A DNA stretch of 64,000 nucleotides from Streptomyces sp. AP-93 (GCF_022808175.1 NZ_JALGBX010000014.1:1-64000); one strand, 5' to 3'; shown: positions 48,521 to 59,327, counted from the stretch's first letter. Program-made: numbers and translations. Notes: a model not told the origin generated them from the sequence alone.

Positions 48521-49772
48521 CGAGCGCCCCGGTCAGGTGGTCGTGCGCCGCGTGCGCGTGCAGGCGTACGCCCGTGATCAGGGTGTCGTCGTCGGCGTAG
48601 AAGGCGGGGTGGTGGTTGCCCACCAGGCCCCGGCCGCCGGGGACGGCCACCGGTTCGCCGCTCGCCGGGTCCAGGGCGGTGTCCTGGACGCCGAGCATCA
48701 CGTACAGCCCGCCGAAGCGGGTGATGAGCTCGGAGACGTCGTCGTAGCCGAGCGTGCCGCCGACCTCCACCACCCGGTCCGTGCCCGCGACCCGGCGCAG
48801 GGTGGGCAGCGCGGCCTCGACCCAGGCCGCGTCGTTGCGTACGGCGGGCACGTCCTGGAGCAGCTCGACGGTCGCGGAGGCCCCGTAGGCCTCGGCCGTG
48901 TGCTCGGCCAGCACCGTCAGCCGGCGTTTGACCTCGGCCATGTCCCGCTCCTCGGCGCAGCGGATCGTGCCCCACAGGGTGACGGTTTCGCCGATGACGT
49001 TGTACCGGCCGACGTCCTCGATGTGGCCGATGGAGACCGTGACCGGGGAGAACGCCGACACCTGCCGGTAGAGCTGGCCGATCCCGGTCAGCAGCGCCCC
49101 GACGGCGGGCATCGGGTCGATGCCGTACCAGGGGGACGAGGCGTGGGACTGCCGGCCGGTGACGGTGACGCGGACCAGGCAGGAGGCCCCGTACATCGGG
49201 CCGGACTTGTAGCCCACCCAGCCCTTGGGGTGCGGGGTGACGTGCATGCCGAAGGCCATCGTGGGGACGGGATCCGCGAAGGCCCCCTCGGCCACCATCA
49301 GGCGCGCCCCGCCCTCCTCGCCGACCGGCGGGCCCTCCTCGGCGGGCTGGAACACGAACAGCACGGTCCCGGGCAGCCGTTCCCGCACCCGTACGTCGGC
49401 CAGTGCGCGCGCGGCTCCGAGGAGCATCGCGGTGTGGCAGTCGTGGCCGCAGGCGTGCGAGGCCCGGCCGGTGGCGGCGAAGTCCGCGCCGCAGCGGTCG
49501 GGGACGGGCAGCGCGTCCATGTCGGCCCGCAGCGCCGCCACCCGGTCCCCGGGCAGGCCGCCGCGCAGCACCCCGACCACGCCGTGCCCGGCGATGCCGG
49601 TCCGCACCTCGTCCAGTCCGAACGCGCCGAGCTCCCGCGCCACGAGCCGCGCGGTGGCGGCCTCGCGGTTGGGCAGCTCCGGATTCTGGTGGAGGTGACG
49701 GCGCCAGCCGATCACCTGCTCGATGCCCTCGTCGCAGAGCTTGTCCAGCGTCTCGTGCACACCATCGGTCAT
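48510..49772 (-). CDS. M20-family amidohydrolase/peptidase
   Basis: A 420-residue cytosolic metal-dependent hydrolase; ATG 49772 is used, with GTG 49778 as an alternative. Metal-ligand blocks are ALRADMDALPV, HACGHDCHTAMLLGAA and PAEEGPPVGEEGGARLM. The dimerisation/lid domain lies in the middle (VTGRQSHASSPWYGIDPM), and the last ligand is in LVGNHHPAFYADD. The family includes hippurate hydrolase and N-acyl-amino-acid deacylases, and removal of an acyl group from an amino acid is the likely reaction. It stands alone on the minus strand. Confidence 0.9.
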   Translation of the reverse strand: MTDGVHETLDKLCDEGIEQVIGWRRHLHQNPELPNREAATARLVARELGAFGLDEVRTGIAGHGVVGVLRGGLPGDRVAALRADMDALPVPDRCGADFAATGRASHACGHDCHTAMLLGAARALADVRVRERLPGTVLFVFQPAEEGPPVGEEGGARLMVAEGAFADPVPTMAFGMHVTPHPKGWVGYKSGPMYGASCLVRVTVTGRQSHASSPWYGIDPMPAVGALLTGIGQLYRQVSAFSPVTVSIGHIEDVGRYNVIGETVTLWGTIRCAEERDMAEVKRRLTVLAEHTAEAYGASATVELLQDVPAVRNDAAWVEAALPTLRRVAGTDRVVEVGGTLGYDDVSELITRFGGLYVMLGVQDTALDPASGEPVAVPGGRGLVGNHHPAFYADDDTLITGVRLHAHAAHDHLTGALVTR

Positions 49773-49877
49773 ACGCACGTTCTAGCCCATGCGCCGGGGC
49801 CCTCGGGCGCCCTTGCGCGAAGCTGGACAATGGACGGTGGCCCGGAAGCTTTTCTCACGTCCAGCAGGAGGACACGC

Positions 49878-50225
49878 ATGGCAGAGCCCGAGCGGACCGA
49901 GCGGAGGCTGCGGCCCGCGCAGTTGCTCTTCGAGCCGTCGGAGACCGTCACGGACCCGGAGCACTTCTTCGACCTGGAATCGATCGACGACCCGCGGGAA
50001 CTGCTGGTCCGGGCGACGGAGCTGACCCTGGCCTTCCGTGCCGCCCAGGAGCGGGCGGTGGAGTTCCAGGCGGTGGCGGCGGCGCAGCTCGCGGATCCGC
50101 GGCGGTTCGACCGGCTGCCGGCGGCGGCGATCGCGGAGCAGGCGGAGTGGACCGAGGACTACGCCCGCAAGATGATCGAGTTCGGCGAGTCCCTGCTGCG
50201 CGGCACCGCTCCCGAGGGCGCCTGA
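49878..50225 (+). CDS. Conserved small hypothetical protein
   Basis: A 115-residue, mainly helical protein starting at ATG 49878 behind CAGGAGGA. It has an acidic and Arg-rich N-terminus (EPERTERRLRPAQLLFEP), a Phe/Asp motif DPEHFFDLESIDDPRELLVRA, and a long helix LAFRAAQERAVEFQAVAAAQ. No catalytic or membrane element is visible. Streptomyces homologues are recalled without function. Confidence 0.7.
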   Translation: MAEPERTERRLRPAQLLFEPSETVTDPEHFFDLESIDDPRELLVRATELTLAFRAAQERAVEFQAVAAAQLADPRRFDRLPAAAIAEQAEWTEDYARKMIEFGESLLRGTAPEGA

Positions 50226-50348
50226 GGACACGCCCGGGGCCGCGACCCTGGCATATGCGGGGCGCAACATACCCCAGTCCCACCCTGCCTGTCCCGGTTT
50301 CCCGTAACTCCCGGAGATCGGTCCGCTACCCCGGGTAGACCTGACGGC

Positions 50349-50906
50349 ATGACGACCCTGACCGGCTGCCCCGCGCTCGACCTGCGGACGACGACGACCG
50401 CCTCCGCGACCCACGTCACCCCGGCCGGCGCCGCCTGGCTGGCCTCGGCCTCCGCCCAGCCCGGAGGCACGCTGGCCGCCTGGCAGGCCCGGCCCACCGC
50501 GCCCGCCGTGCTGCCCTGCGGGACCGCCTTCGACGTCGTCAACGTCCCCCTCGTCCTCGGACGCCGGATGCTCGACCTGCTCTGGGCCGAAGGCCCCGGC
50601 TCCGGGCCTGCCGCCGTGCACCGCGGGCGGACCCTGCTCTTCGCCGCCCCCGGCACCGCGCACCGGCTCCCGGCCCTGCTGGCCTGGGAGGAGTGGGGCG
50701 CCCCCGTGCCCGCCCCGCTCTGCCACGGCCGCGGCGACGCCGTCACCGTGCCCCCGCTGGCCTCCGGCGGCGGGCCCTCGCGCTGGCTCGTGGCGCCCGA
50801 TACCCGGCTGCCGTGGCTGCCCGGACCGGAGGCGCTGCTGTGGGCCTTCGTCCGTGCCACCCGAGCTGCGGATATCGATTTTTCCGATCGCCGGTCGGGG
50901 TGCTAA
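50349..50906 (+). CDS. Prim-pol-like (bifunctional primase/polymerase N-terminal domain) protein
   Basis: A 185-residue protein starting at ATG 50349 that resembles the N-terminal domain of bifunctional DNA primase/polymerases: a Trp-Leu start (AAWLASASAQPGGTLAAW), LPCGTAFDVVNVPLVLGRRM in the place of the acidic metal site, and RWLVAPDTRLPWLPGPEALL. The usual double Asp of active prim-pols is not apparent (DVVN instead), so it may be inactive. It lies immediately upstream of a tRNA-Lys gene, an arrangement I recall from other Streptomyces genomes. Confidence 0.68.
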   Translation: MTTLTGCPALDLRTTTTASATHVTPAGAAWLASASAQPGGTLAAWQARPTAPAVLPCGTAFDVVNVPLVLGRRMLDLLWAEGPGSGPAAVHRGRTLLFAAPGTAHRLPALLAWEEWGAPVPAPLCHGRGDAVTVPPLASGGGPSRWLVAPDTRLPWLPGPEALLWAFVRATRAADIDFSDRRSGC

Positions 50907-50924
50907 TGTCTTCCTCGTCACCAA

Positions 50925-50998
50925 GCGCCGCTAGCTCAGTTGGTTAGAGCAGCTGACTCTTAATCAGCGGGTCCGGGGTTCGAGTCCCTGGCGGCGCA
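50925..50998 (+). tRNA. tRNA-Lys (CTT), plus-strand copy
   Basis: Acceptor GCGCCGC pairs with GCGGCGC. D-arm GCTCAGTTGGTTAGAGC, anticodon arm GCTGA-CTCTTAA-TCAGC with CTT, and T-arm GGGGTTCGAGTCCC are all present. Discriminator A at 50998; CCA not encoded. The 74 bases are identical to the minus-strand copy at 60171-60244. The gene is followed by the terminator at 51008. Confidence 0.97.
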
Positions 50999-51007
50999 CA
51001 GACGGAG

Positions 51008-51037
51008 AAAGACCCCCACTCAGGTGGGGGTCTTTTT
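51008..51037 (+). terminator. Terminator after the plus-strand tRNA-Lys
   Basis: AAAGACCCCCAC pairs with GTGGGGGTCTTT around TCAG, with two further Ts. It starts 9 bp after the tRNA. Confidence 0.92.
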
Positions 51038-51207
51038 CGTTTCCGTCGCGCGTTCCGTGAAACCCGGGATGCCGATCTCCGCGGGCCGCGATCACGCCGC
51101 GGCGCGGGCACGCGCTCCTGCGCCCCCACACCTAGGCAGAATGGTCCAGACCTTCTAGGGTGAGCGTTCGTCAAGTCCTTCCGCACGTAGTCGCCTTGGG
51201 GTGGTTG

Positions 51208-52344
51208 ATGGTCACGCGCCGGTCCCTTCTGGTCCTCGCCGGGTTGAGCGCGGGGGCGGTCGCCCTGCCCTCCGTGCCCGCGCGGGCCGCCGGGCAGATC
51301 ATCGATCTCCCCGCTCCCACTTCCCGGCGGCCGGTGGGCACCATCGACCTGCACCTGGTCGACCACGACCGTGACGACCCCTTCGCGCCGGACCGCAGGC
51401 CGCGCGAACTCATGGTGCAGCTCTGGTACCCCGCGCTCACCACCACCGGCTTCCGCCGGGCCCCGTACACCACGAGCCGGGTCGCCGCCGCCCTCGAGGC
51501 GGGTCTGCCCCTCGAGGCCGGCACGCTGGCGGCCGTACGTCCGCACGCCCGGACCGGAGCGCCGGCCGTGCCGGGAGCGCTGCCGCTGGTGCTGCTCGGG
51601 CACGGGCGCAAGGGCGGCCGCAGCAATTGCACCGCCCTGGCCGAGGAGCTCGCCTCGTACGGGTACCTGGTCGCGGGCATCGACCACACCTACGACGCGG
51701 CGGTGGTGGAGTTCCCCGACGGCCGGGCCGTCCACAGCGTGCTGCCCGAGGAGTCGGACGACTGGGACCGCCAGGAACGCCTCGAAATAGCCGCGCGCGT
51801 CGGCGACCTGCGGTTCGTCGCCACGACCCTGACCCGTCGGCGGCGCTCGCCCTGCGCGGACCCCCGCGGGATCGGCGTCGTCGGACATTCCATGGGCGGA
51901 GCCGCCGCCGCCGAACTCCTCCGGCTCGACGACCGCTTCGCCGTCGGGGTCAATCTCGACGGCGCCCTGTTCGGCTCATCGGTGGCCGACCTCGGGCTGG
52001 ACCGTCCGTACCTGCTGCTCACCGCTCTGGAGGACCACGACACCTGGCAGCGCTGGCGCGGGCACCAGCGCGGATGGGGCCGCCAGCTGCGGGCTCGCGG
52101 CACCGGCCACCTCACCTACACCGATCTGCCGCACTTCGCCGTTCCCGGCGGCCTGGCGGAAAGCTGGCCGGCCGACCTGTACGCCGAACTGCTCGGGACC
52201 CTGGACCCGGCCCGCTCGACCGAGCTGATCCGGACCTACACCCGCCTGACCCTCGACCGGTTCCTGAAGGGCCGGACGTCCCCCCTGCTGAACGCCCCTT
52301 CCCCCCGCTACCCGGAGGTCGACTTCCGCTGGACCCGAGGCTGA
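51208..52344 (+). CDS. Secreted alpha/beta hydrolase (PAF-acetylhydrolase-like)
   Basis: A 378-residue exported hydrolase; ATG 51208 is chosen because it yields a clean twin-arginine signal (TRRSLLVLAGLSAGAVALP, cleavage near ARAAG). The nucleophile elbow is VVGHSMGGAAAAELL, with the oxyanion region LVLLGHGRKGG. Acid and His candidates lie in LLTALEDHDTW and TDLPHFAVPG. The family includes PAF acetylhydrolases and polyesterase-like enzymes; the natural substrate is unknown. It is convergent with the M6 protease gene, 28 bp apart. Confidence 0.85.
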   Translation: MVTRRSLLVLAGLSAGAVALPSVPARAAGQIIDLPAPTSRRPVGTIDLHLVDHDRDDPFAPDRRPRELMVQLWYPALTTTGFRRAPYTTSRVAAALEAGLPLEAGTLAAVRPHARTGAPAVPGALPLVLLGHGRKGGRSNCTALAEELASYGYLVAGIDHTYDAAVVEFPDGRAVHSVLPEESDDWDRQERLEIAARVGDLRFVATTLTRRRRSPCADPRGIGVVGHSMGGAAAAELLRLDDRFAVGVNLDGALFGSSVADLGLDRPYLLLTALEDHDTWQRWRGHQRGWGRQLRARGTGHLTYTDLPHFAVPGGLAESWPADLYAELLGTLDPARSTELIRTYTRLTLDRFLKGRTSPLLNAPSPRYPEVDFRWTRG

Positions 52345-52372
52345 CGACGGCGCCCGCCGCCGCCTGCCGCCC

Positions 52373-53608
52373 CTACCGCGTGATCTTCACCGTGTACGCG
52401 CCCGACTGCGTGCGGTCCGCCACCTCCACGGTGATCCCCTCACCCGGGACGGTGAAGGCCTCCCCCACCTCCAGCGGGGCGTCGGCCAGCGGCGGGTACA
52501 CGGACCGGTCCCAGCAGGCCTCGGTGTCGGGGTGCGCGTCCACGACCTCGATCGGCCCGCCGCCCGAGGCCGCCTCGTTGCGGACCCGGTAGACGAGGAC
52601 CCCCTCGGTGCAGGTGTCCCCGTCGTTGCCCGCGGAGCCCCGCGCCTCGACGGCGATCGCGCTGCCGGCGCCCGTACGGATCACCGCGAGCCGGGTGCCG
52701 CCCGTACCGCCCGGGCGCGGGGCCTCGGACAGCGGCTGGAGGGTGTGCAGGGAGGAGCCGGATCCCACGCAGTCGACCTGGGAGGCGTCCAGCCAGCCGA
52801 GCTTCCACTTCTGCCAGGCGAAGAGGTCCGGGGCCATGCCGAACTGGCTGCCCATGACGTCCCAGTCCCCGACGTAGGTGTCCCAGTCCCCCTTGCCGTC
52901 CGAGGGCCGGTGGTAGAGGTCCGGCAGGTCGAAGACGTGCCCGGTCTCGTGGGCGAGCACGTTGCGGTCCGGCGGGTGCTTCTCGAAGACCGTGACGATG
53001 CGGCGCAGGTCGGTGCCGTCGGCCCGGATCGGCTGCTCGAAGTTGACGACCTTGGTGGCATCGGAGTCGACGCCGGGCGCGTCCGGGTCGGCGACGAAGT
53101 AGACGACGTCGTACCGGCCGAAGTCCACCGCCGGGTCGGCCCCGGCCACGGCGTCGCGCAGGTAGGCGGCCCGGTCCGCCGGGGCCCAGTCGCGCTGTAT
53201 CCCGTAGGCGGCGGACGGCTTGGGCATCTGGATCCACTGCTTCTGCGGGTGCGGGACCAGGCGGAAGCGGCCGTAGGAGGCGCGCTCGAAGAACTCGCTG
53301 GTCGCCGGGAAGTAGTCGGCGGTGAGCTCCCCGGTGGTCAGGGTGGGGCGGTGGTCGGGGAAGGAGAGGAAGACCATGACCGCGTTGAGGGTGCGCTCGG
53401 GCTTGGGATAGGCGCCGTTCCAGCTGTCCACGCCCAGGGAGTGGTGGGCCGCCGTACGGGTCAGCGCGCAGGGTCCGGCTCCGGGGGCGGCGACCGCGGG
53501 TCCCGCGACGAGCGACATGGCGGCGAGCGCCGTCAGGGAAGTGAGCGCCGCCGCCGTGGTTCGCATGCGGGAGCGGTCCACTCCCCCGGGTGTCTGCTGT
53601 CGCGGCAC
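52373..53608 (-). CDS. Secreted M6-family metalloprotease
   Basis: A 411-residue exported protease. GTG 53608 has GGAGG five bases upstream; the internal ATG for MRTTAAALTSLTALAAM is the alternative. A Sec signal ends near AVAAPG. The zinc motif is NVLAHETGHVFDLPDLYH, followed by DWDVMGSQFGMAPDLFAWQK with the Met-turn, as in immune-inhibitor-A-like M6 peptidases. A beta-rich C-terminal region with Cys pairs follows. It should degrade extracellular proteins. Confidence 0.87.
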   Translation of the reverse strand: MPRQQTPGGVDRSRMRTTAAALTSLTALAAMSLVAGPAVAAPGAGPCALTRTAAHHSLGVDSWNGAYPKPERTLNAVMVFLSFPDHRPTLTTGELTADYFPATSEFFERASYGRFRLVPHPQKQWIQMPKPSAAYGIQRDWAPADRAAYLRDAVAGADPAVDFGRYDVVYFVADPDAPGVDSDATKVVNFEQPIRADGTDLRRIVTVFEKHPPDRNVLAHETGHVFDLPDLYHRPSDGKGDWDTYVGDWDVMGSQFGMAPDLFAWQKWKLGWLDASQVDCVGSGSSLHTLQPLSEAPRPGGTGGTRLAVIRTGAGSAIAVEARGSAGNDGDTCTEGVLVYRVRNEAASGGGPIEVVDAHPDTEACWDRSVYPPLADAPLEVGEAFTVPGEGITVEVADRTQSGAYTVKITR

Positions 53609-53953
53609 ATCGACCTCCGGTGGTGGATTAGTACCTCTTCATCCACCTTGGGGCGATTGTCTTACTAATGCCCTGTTCCGCTGCCCCACACGAGTGAGCA
53701 CTAGGGCAAGCCGGTGACGCCGGGTTTCGCACATGCGCCTACGGAAAGTCACGACCGATCAGGTCGGATCAGCGGTGGGCGCCGGATGCTCACAGCCGTG
53801 CGGAAACGATCAGTCGCCGTCAGGTCGACGATCCGTCATCACGCCGAACTCCCGCGCCCCGCACGGCGTCGCCGCTGGATAGGGCCGTCCGGCAGCCTCT
53901 ATGATCGGCACACTTTCCTGCACGGACACTCACACGCACTGCGGGAGCCAACG
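53609..53953 (+). promoter_or_regulatory. 345-bp region between the M6 protease and cdgA-like genes
   Basis: Divergent promoters are expected here. An AT-richer part from 53625 to 53680 (ATTAGTACCTCTTCATCCAC, TTGTCTTACTAATG) probably belongs to the protease promoter; a second AT-rich patch near 53900 (TCTATGATCGGCACACTTTC) precedes cdgA. In S. coelicolor cdgA is a BldD target, but I do not find a clear BldD box here by eye. Confidence 0.4.
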
Positions 53954-55879
53954 GTGAGCGGAACCCCAGATGGAACCGGTTCGGCGGCCGACAGCATCCG
54001 ACCGGCCATGACGCAGCGTCACCCGGCAGCGCCGGCGACGACGGCAACCCCGGACCGCGCCGAAAACCACGACGACCACCGGGCCGACCACCGGGCCGAC
54101 CACCGGGCCGACTACCGGGCCGCCTTCAACGCGGCCCACCTCCCCATGGCCGTCGTCGACCGCACCGGCCACATCTCCGGCGCCAACCAGGCCCTGGCCG
54201 CGCTCCTCGGCGCCGAGCCGCACGTCCTCGCCGGGCAGTCCGCCGCCGAACTGGTGGACCTGGCCTCCGAGGCCCGCACCTGGCACGCCTACCAGGAGGT
54301 GCTGCGCGGCCGGCAGGCCCGGCTCCGCTGCACCCGCCGCCTCAAGCACCCCGACGGGCACTCCCTGTGGACCGAGATCACCCTCGGCCCCGTACCCGGC
54401 ACCGACACCGGTGACGTGCTCCTCTCCGTCGCCGACATCAGCGACCGGCGCGACCTCCAGGCCCGGCTGCGCCACCTCCAGATGCACGATCCGGTGACCC
54501 GGCTGCCCAACCGGGCGCTGTTCTTCGAGCGGCTCTCCGCCGCCCTGGAGGCCTCCTCGTACGGGCAGAGCGGCACGGGCCGCATCGGGCTCTGCTATCT
54601 GGACCTGGACGGGTTCAAGGCCGTCAACGACACCCTGGGCCACCGGGTCGGCGACCGGCTGCTGACCGCCGTCGCCCAGCGGCTCACCCAGTGCGCCGAC
54701 CAGTCCGGCTACGGGCGCACCGGCGGGCACCTGGTGGCGCGGCTCGGCGGCGACGAGTTCGCCCTGCTGGTCGAGGACTCCACCGGCACCGAACAGCTCG
54801 CGGACCTGGCGCGGAGCGTCCTGGCCGCCGTACAGGAGCCCTTCGACCTGGCCGGTCAGCGGCTGTCGGTCTCCGCGTCGATCGGCGTGGTGGAGCGGGC
54901 GGCCGCCGGGACCTCGGCGACCGGCCTGATGCAGGCCGCGGACACGACCCTCTACTGGGCCAAGGCGGACGGCAAGGCCCGCTGGACCCTCTTCGACCCG
55001 GAGCGCAACGCGCACCGCATGACCCGCCAGGCCCTGTCCTCGACGCTGCGGCCGGCCGTGGAGCGCGGCGAGTTCACCGTGGAGTACCAGCCGCTGGTGG
55101 ACCTGGAGAGCGGTGCGGTGCGCGGGGTGGAGGCCCTGGTGCGCTGGAACCACCCGCAGTTCGGCACGCTGACGCCGAATCGGTTCATCGCAATCGCCGA
55201 AGAGGACGGCTCCATCGTCCAGTTGGGCCGCTGGGTGCTGCGGACCGCCTGCCGACAGGCCCGGCGCTGGCAGATCGAGCAGCCCAGCGACTCCCCCGTC
55301 TTCGTCTCCGTCAACGTGGCCGTGCGCCAGGTCTGGGACTCCGACCTGGTCGGCGACGTGGCCGAGATCCTGGCGGAGACGGGCCTGGCACCCCAGCTCC
55401 TCCAGCTCGAACTGACGGAGTCGGCCGTGATGGGCTCGGCGGGCCGGCCGCTCCAGGCCCTCCAGGCCCTGAGCGACATGGGGGTGCGGATCGCCATCGA
55501 CGATTTCGGCACCGGGTACTCGAACCTCGCCTACCTCAGCCGCCTGCCGGTCTCCGTCCTCAAACTGGACGGCTCCTTCGTCCGCGGCTTCCGCTACGAG
55601 GAGGGCTCCCACCCGAACCCGGCCGACGAGACCATCGTCGAGGCCATGGTGCAGCTCGCGCACCGGCTGGGCCTGACGGTGACGGCCGAGTGCGTCGAGA
55701 CCGCCGGCCAGGCGGCCCGCCTGCGGCGCGTCGGCTGCGACACCGGCCAGGGCTGGCTGTACTCCCGCGCGGTGGCCCCGGACGTGATCGCCGGCATCAT
55801 CAGCCGCCAGGCCGCGGAGGCGGCGGCGGGCACGGGCCCCGGCCGGCCGGAGGGACCCGCCCCCCACCCCCAGCTCTGA
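53954..55879 (+). CDS. cdgA: PAS-GGDEF-EAL c-di-GMP turnover protein (CdgA-like)
   Basis: A 641-residue cytosolic protein; GTG 53954 follows GGGAG with seven bases between. A tandem DHRA repeat lies at about residues 41-56. The PAS domain (~58-165) contains AHLPMAVVDRTGHISGANQAL. GGDEF lies at 265-269 in RLGGDEFALL, the active diguanylate-cyclase signature. EAL lies at 393-395 in VEALVRWNHP, with DDFGTGYSNLAYL and LTVTAECVETAGQ, the active phosphodiesterase motifs. Both activities look intact. Architecture and locus match S. coelicolor CdgA (SCO2817), which influences development through c-di-GMP and BldD. Orthology is by memory of gene order. Confidence 0.87.
   Translation: MSGTPDGTGSAADSIRPAMTQRHPAAPATTATPDRAENHDDHRADHRADHRADYRAAFNAAHLPMAVVDRTGHISGANQALAALLGAEPHVLAGQSAAELVDLASEARTWHAYQEVLRGRQARLRCTRRLKHPDGHSLWTEITLGPVPGTDTGDVLLSVADISDRRDLQARLRHLQMHDPVTRLPNRALFFERLSAALEASSYGQSGTGRIGLCYLDLDGFKAVNDTLGHRVGDRLLTAVAQRLTQCADQSGYGRTGGHLVARLGGDEFALLVEDSTGTEQLADLARSVLAAVQEPFDLAGQRLSVSASIGVVERAAAGTSATGLMQAADTTLYWAKADGKARWTLFDPERNAHRMTRQALSSTLRPAVERGEFTVEYQPLVDLESGAVRGVEALVRWNHPQFGTLTPNRFIAIAEEDGSIVQLGRWVLRTACRQARRWQIEQPSDSPVFVSVNVAVRQVWDSDLVGDVAEILAETGLAPQLLQLELTESAVMGSAGRPLQALQALSDMGVRIAIDDFGTGYSNLAYLSRLPVSVLKLDGSFVRGFRYEEGSHPNPADETIVEAMVQLAHRLGLTVTAECVETAGQAARLRRVGCDTGQGWLYSRAVAPDVIAGIISRQAAEAAAGTGPGRPEGPAPHPQL
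54074..54121 (+). repeat. 12-bp tandem repeat coding DHRA units in the cdgA-like gene
   Basis: Four copies of GACCACCGGGCC (the last with one C to T change) code for DHRA-DHRA-DHRA-DYRA near the N-terminus, ahead of the PAS domain. The repeat is in frame, so copy-number change would alter only linker length. Confidence 0.9.
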
Positions 55880-55922
55880 GCCGAAGACTCCGCACCAACG
55901 CCGCAGGACCCCGCGCACACAA

Positions 55923-55958
55923 CGGCCCCCGCACCCTGGGAGAGGGGTGCGGGGGCCG
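55923..55958. terminator. Bidirectional terminator between cdgA-like gene and chitinase
   Basis: A 14-bp stem CGGCCCCCGCACCC/GGGTGCGGGGGCCG around an 8-base loop lies between the convergent genes. Confidence 0.9.
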
Positions 55959-55984
55959 CCGGCGCTCGGCGCGGGGTGGGGGGA

Positions 55985-57682
<1,698 letters not shown>

Positions 57683-57761
57683 GAACTGCCTCCGGGGAAG
57701 TGGGAGGGGAAGGCAAGACTTCAGGTGGGGACAGTGATAGCGATCACTACAGGCCTGAGTC

Positions 57762-57793
57762 AATGGTTTGGACCAAAGAAGGACTAGACCAGT
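57762..57793 (-). promoter_or_regulatory. Chitinase promoter direct repeats / DasR-like sites
   Basis: On the minus strand, ACTGGTCTAGTCC (57781-57793) and TTTGGTCCAAACCATT (57762-57777) form two imperfect copies of the TGGTCTAGACCA pattern, 80-111 bp upstream of the chitinase start. Paired 12-bp repeats of this sort are the known control elements of Streptomyces chitinase promoters, and overlap the DasR site type. Confidence 0.75.
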
Positions 57794-57806
57794 CGCCGCC
57801 CAGAAC

Positions 57807-57825
57807 CCCACGTCAGCGACGTGGG
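57807..57825. terminator. Small hairpin between chitinase promoter and flavin monooxygenase
   Basis: An 8-bp perfect stem CCCACGTC/GACGTGGG with a three-base loop. It may take part in ending the minus-strand monooxygenase transcript together with the larger hairpin at 57834. Confidence 0.6.
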
Positions 57826-57833
57826 ACCACACC

Positions 57834-57869
57834 AAAAATCGCCCGCCACCCTTGGTGACGAGCGATTTA
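57834..57869 (-). terminator. Terminator of the flavin-dependent monooxygenase gene
   Basis: Read on the minus strand, an AAATCGC-started stem with an inner GTCACC/GGTGGC pairing closes with GCGATTT and a run of Ts. It lies 75-110 bp after the monooxygenase stop and before the chitinase promoter. Confidence 0.78.
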
Positions 57870-57943
57870 AGGCTGCCTTCATTCACCCTTCGGCAAGGTT
57901 TCGGCAACAAACCAGCCAAACTCCGGATGCCGTCCGATCAGGC

Positions 57944-59089
57944 TCAGGCGGAGGCCCGCACCTCCGCGGCCGGCATGCCGTACGCATCCGCGACGAGGGC
58001 GTACGAGCGCAACCGGGCCTGCCCGTCGTGGGCGCTCGCAGTCAGCATCAGTTCGTCCGCGCCCGTCAGCTTCGCCAGGTCGTCCAGGCCCGTGGTGACC
58101 TCGTCGGGGGTGCCGTGGACCATGCTCGCGAGCCGGCCGTCCACGAACTCCCGCTCCAGCGGCGTGTACGGGTACGCCGCCGCCTCCTCGGGCGTCGGGA
58201 CCAGCCCGGGGCGCCCGCTGCGCAGCCGGAGCATCGACAGCGCGCCGGTCAGGACCTGCGCGCGGGCCGCCTCGGCCGTGTCGGCGGCGAGGGCCCCGAC
58301 TCCGATGACGGCGTACGGGGCGTCCAGGACGGCCGAGGGGCGGAACGACTGCCGGTAGAGGTCGAGGGCGGGCAGGGTTCCGGCCGGGGAGAAGTGGTGC
58401 GCGTAGGCGAAGGGCAGCCCGAGTCCGCCGGCGAGGCGGGCACTGAAGCCGGAGGAGCCGAGCAGCCACACCGGCGGCCGTTCGGCGGGGCCCTGCACGG
58501 GGCCCGGCACCGCGTGCACGCGGGCGTACGGGTGCCCGTCGGGGAAGTCGTCGTCGAGGAAGCGGATCAGCTCCGCGAGCTGCCGGGGGAACTCGTCCAC
58601 GGCGTCGTCGCGTCGCCCGGGCCCGCGCAGCGCGGCCGCGGTCTGCCCGTCGGTGCCGGGGGCGCGGCCGAGGCCGAGGTCGATCCGGCCCGGAGCCAGG
58701 GCCTCCAGGGTGCCGAACTGCTCGGCGACGGCGAGCGGGGCGTGGTTGGGCAGCATGACCCCGCCCGAGCCGAGCCGGATCCGGGAGGTGTGGGCCGCGA
58801 GGTGGGCCAGGATCACGGCCGGGGAGGAGCTGGCGACCCCGGGCATGGAGTGGTGTTCGGCGACCCAGTGGCGATGGTAGCCGCGCGACTCGGCGAGCCG
58901 GGCTATCTCGACGCTGGTGCGCAGGGAGGCGTGGGCGGTGCTGCCGGCGCCGACGGTGACGAGGTCGAGCACCGAGAGCGGCACCGGCGCCCGGCCGAGG
59001 GCCGTCCCGCGGATCTCTCCGTCGCCCGCACGGTCGACCCCCCGTCGCCCCGTGGCCCCCGCGTCCCCCGCGTCTCCGATGTCACTCAT
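57944..59089 (-). CDS. Luciferase-like (LLM class) flavin-dependent oxidoreductase
   Basis: A 381-residue TIM-barrel flavoenzyme starting at ATG 59089 behind GGGAGAGACG. Family blocks are PLSVLDLVTVGAGSTAHASL, YHRHWVAEHHSMPGVASSSP, GRIDLGLGRAPGTD, and WLLGSSGFSARLAGGLGLPF. These are the marks of the alkanal monooxygenase-like LLM group that uses reduced FMN. A C-terminal helix ends in YGMPAAEVRASA. Substrate unknown. The IclR regulator diverges 238 bp upstream and could control it. Confidence 0.88.
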   Translation of the reverse strand: MSDIGDAGDAGATGRRGVDRAGDGEIRGTALGRAPVPLSVLDLVTVGAGSTAHASLRTSVEIARLAESRGYHRHWVAEHHSMPGVASSSPAVILAHLAAHTSRIRLGSGGVMLPNHAPLAVAEQFGTLEALAPGRIDLGLGRAPGTDGQTAAALRGPGRRDDAVDEFPRQLAELIRFLDDDFPDGHPYARVHAVPGPVQGPAERPPVWLLGSSGFSARLAGGLGLPFAYAHHFSPAGTLPALDLYRQSFRPSAVLDAPYAVIGVGALAADTAEAARAQVLTGALSMLRLRSGRPGLVPTPEEAAAYPYTPLEREFVDGRLASMVHGTPDEVTTGLDDLAKLTGADELMLTASAHDGQARLRSYALVADAYGMPAAEVRASA

Positions 59090-59237
59090 CGTCTCTCCCG
59101 CTCCGCTCGCCCGTCCGTCCCGTCCGTACGAAGAACCCGAACCGCGCGGCCGGTCCGGGCATTCCCGGCACTCTCGGACACCGCTCATGACCTAGGCATA
59201 TGCCAGAGGAGTAGATCCAGGCAGAGCGGTGTGATTG

Positions 59238-59285
59238 AGCCATCAATCTCATCAACAGGCGCTCCACACGGGCCTCTTGATGGCT
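59238..59285. promoter_or_regulatory. Spaced inverted repeat between the LLM and IclR genes
   Basis: AGCCATCAA at 59238-59246 and TTGATGGCT at 59277-59285 are perfect inverted 9-bp arms 30 bp apart, and CACACG (59266-59271) pairs with CGTGTG (59288-59293) nearby. The location just before the IclR start is suitable for autoregulation. Confidence 0.5.
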
Positions 59286-59327
59286 ATCGTGTGAGAGCAA
59301 GCGGTAACAACCTGCTAGGGGGAAACC

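Noticed and set aside
50349..50998. Integrated element at the plus-strand tRNA-Lys with att sites
   Set aside because: Apart from the complete inverted tRNA copy I found no partial direct repeat of the tRNA 3' end and no integrase gene in the window.
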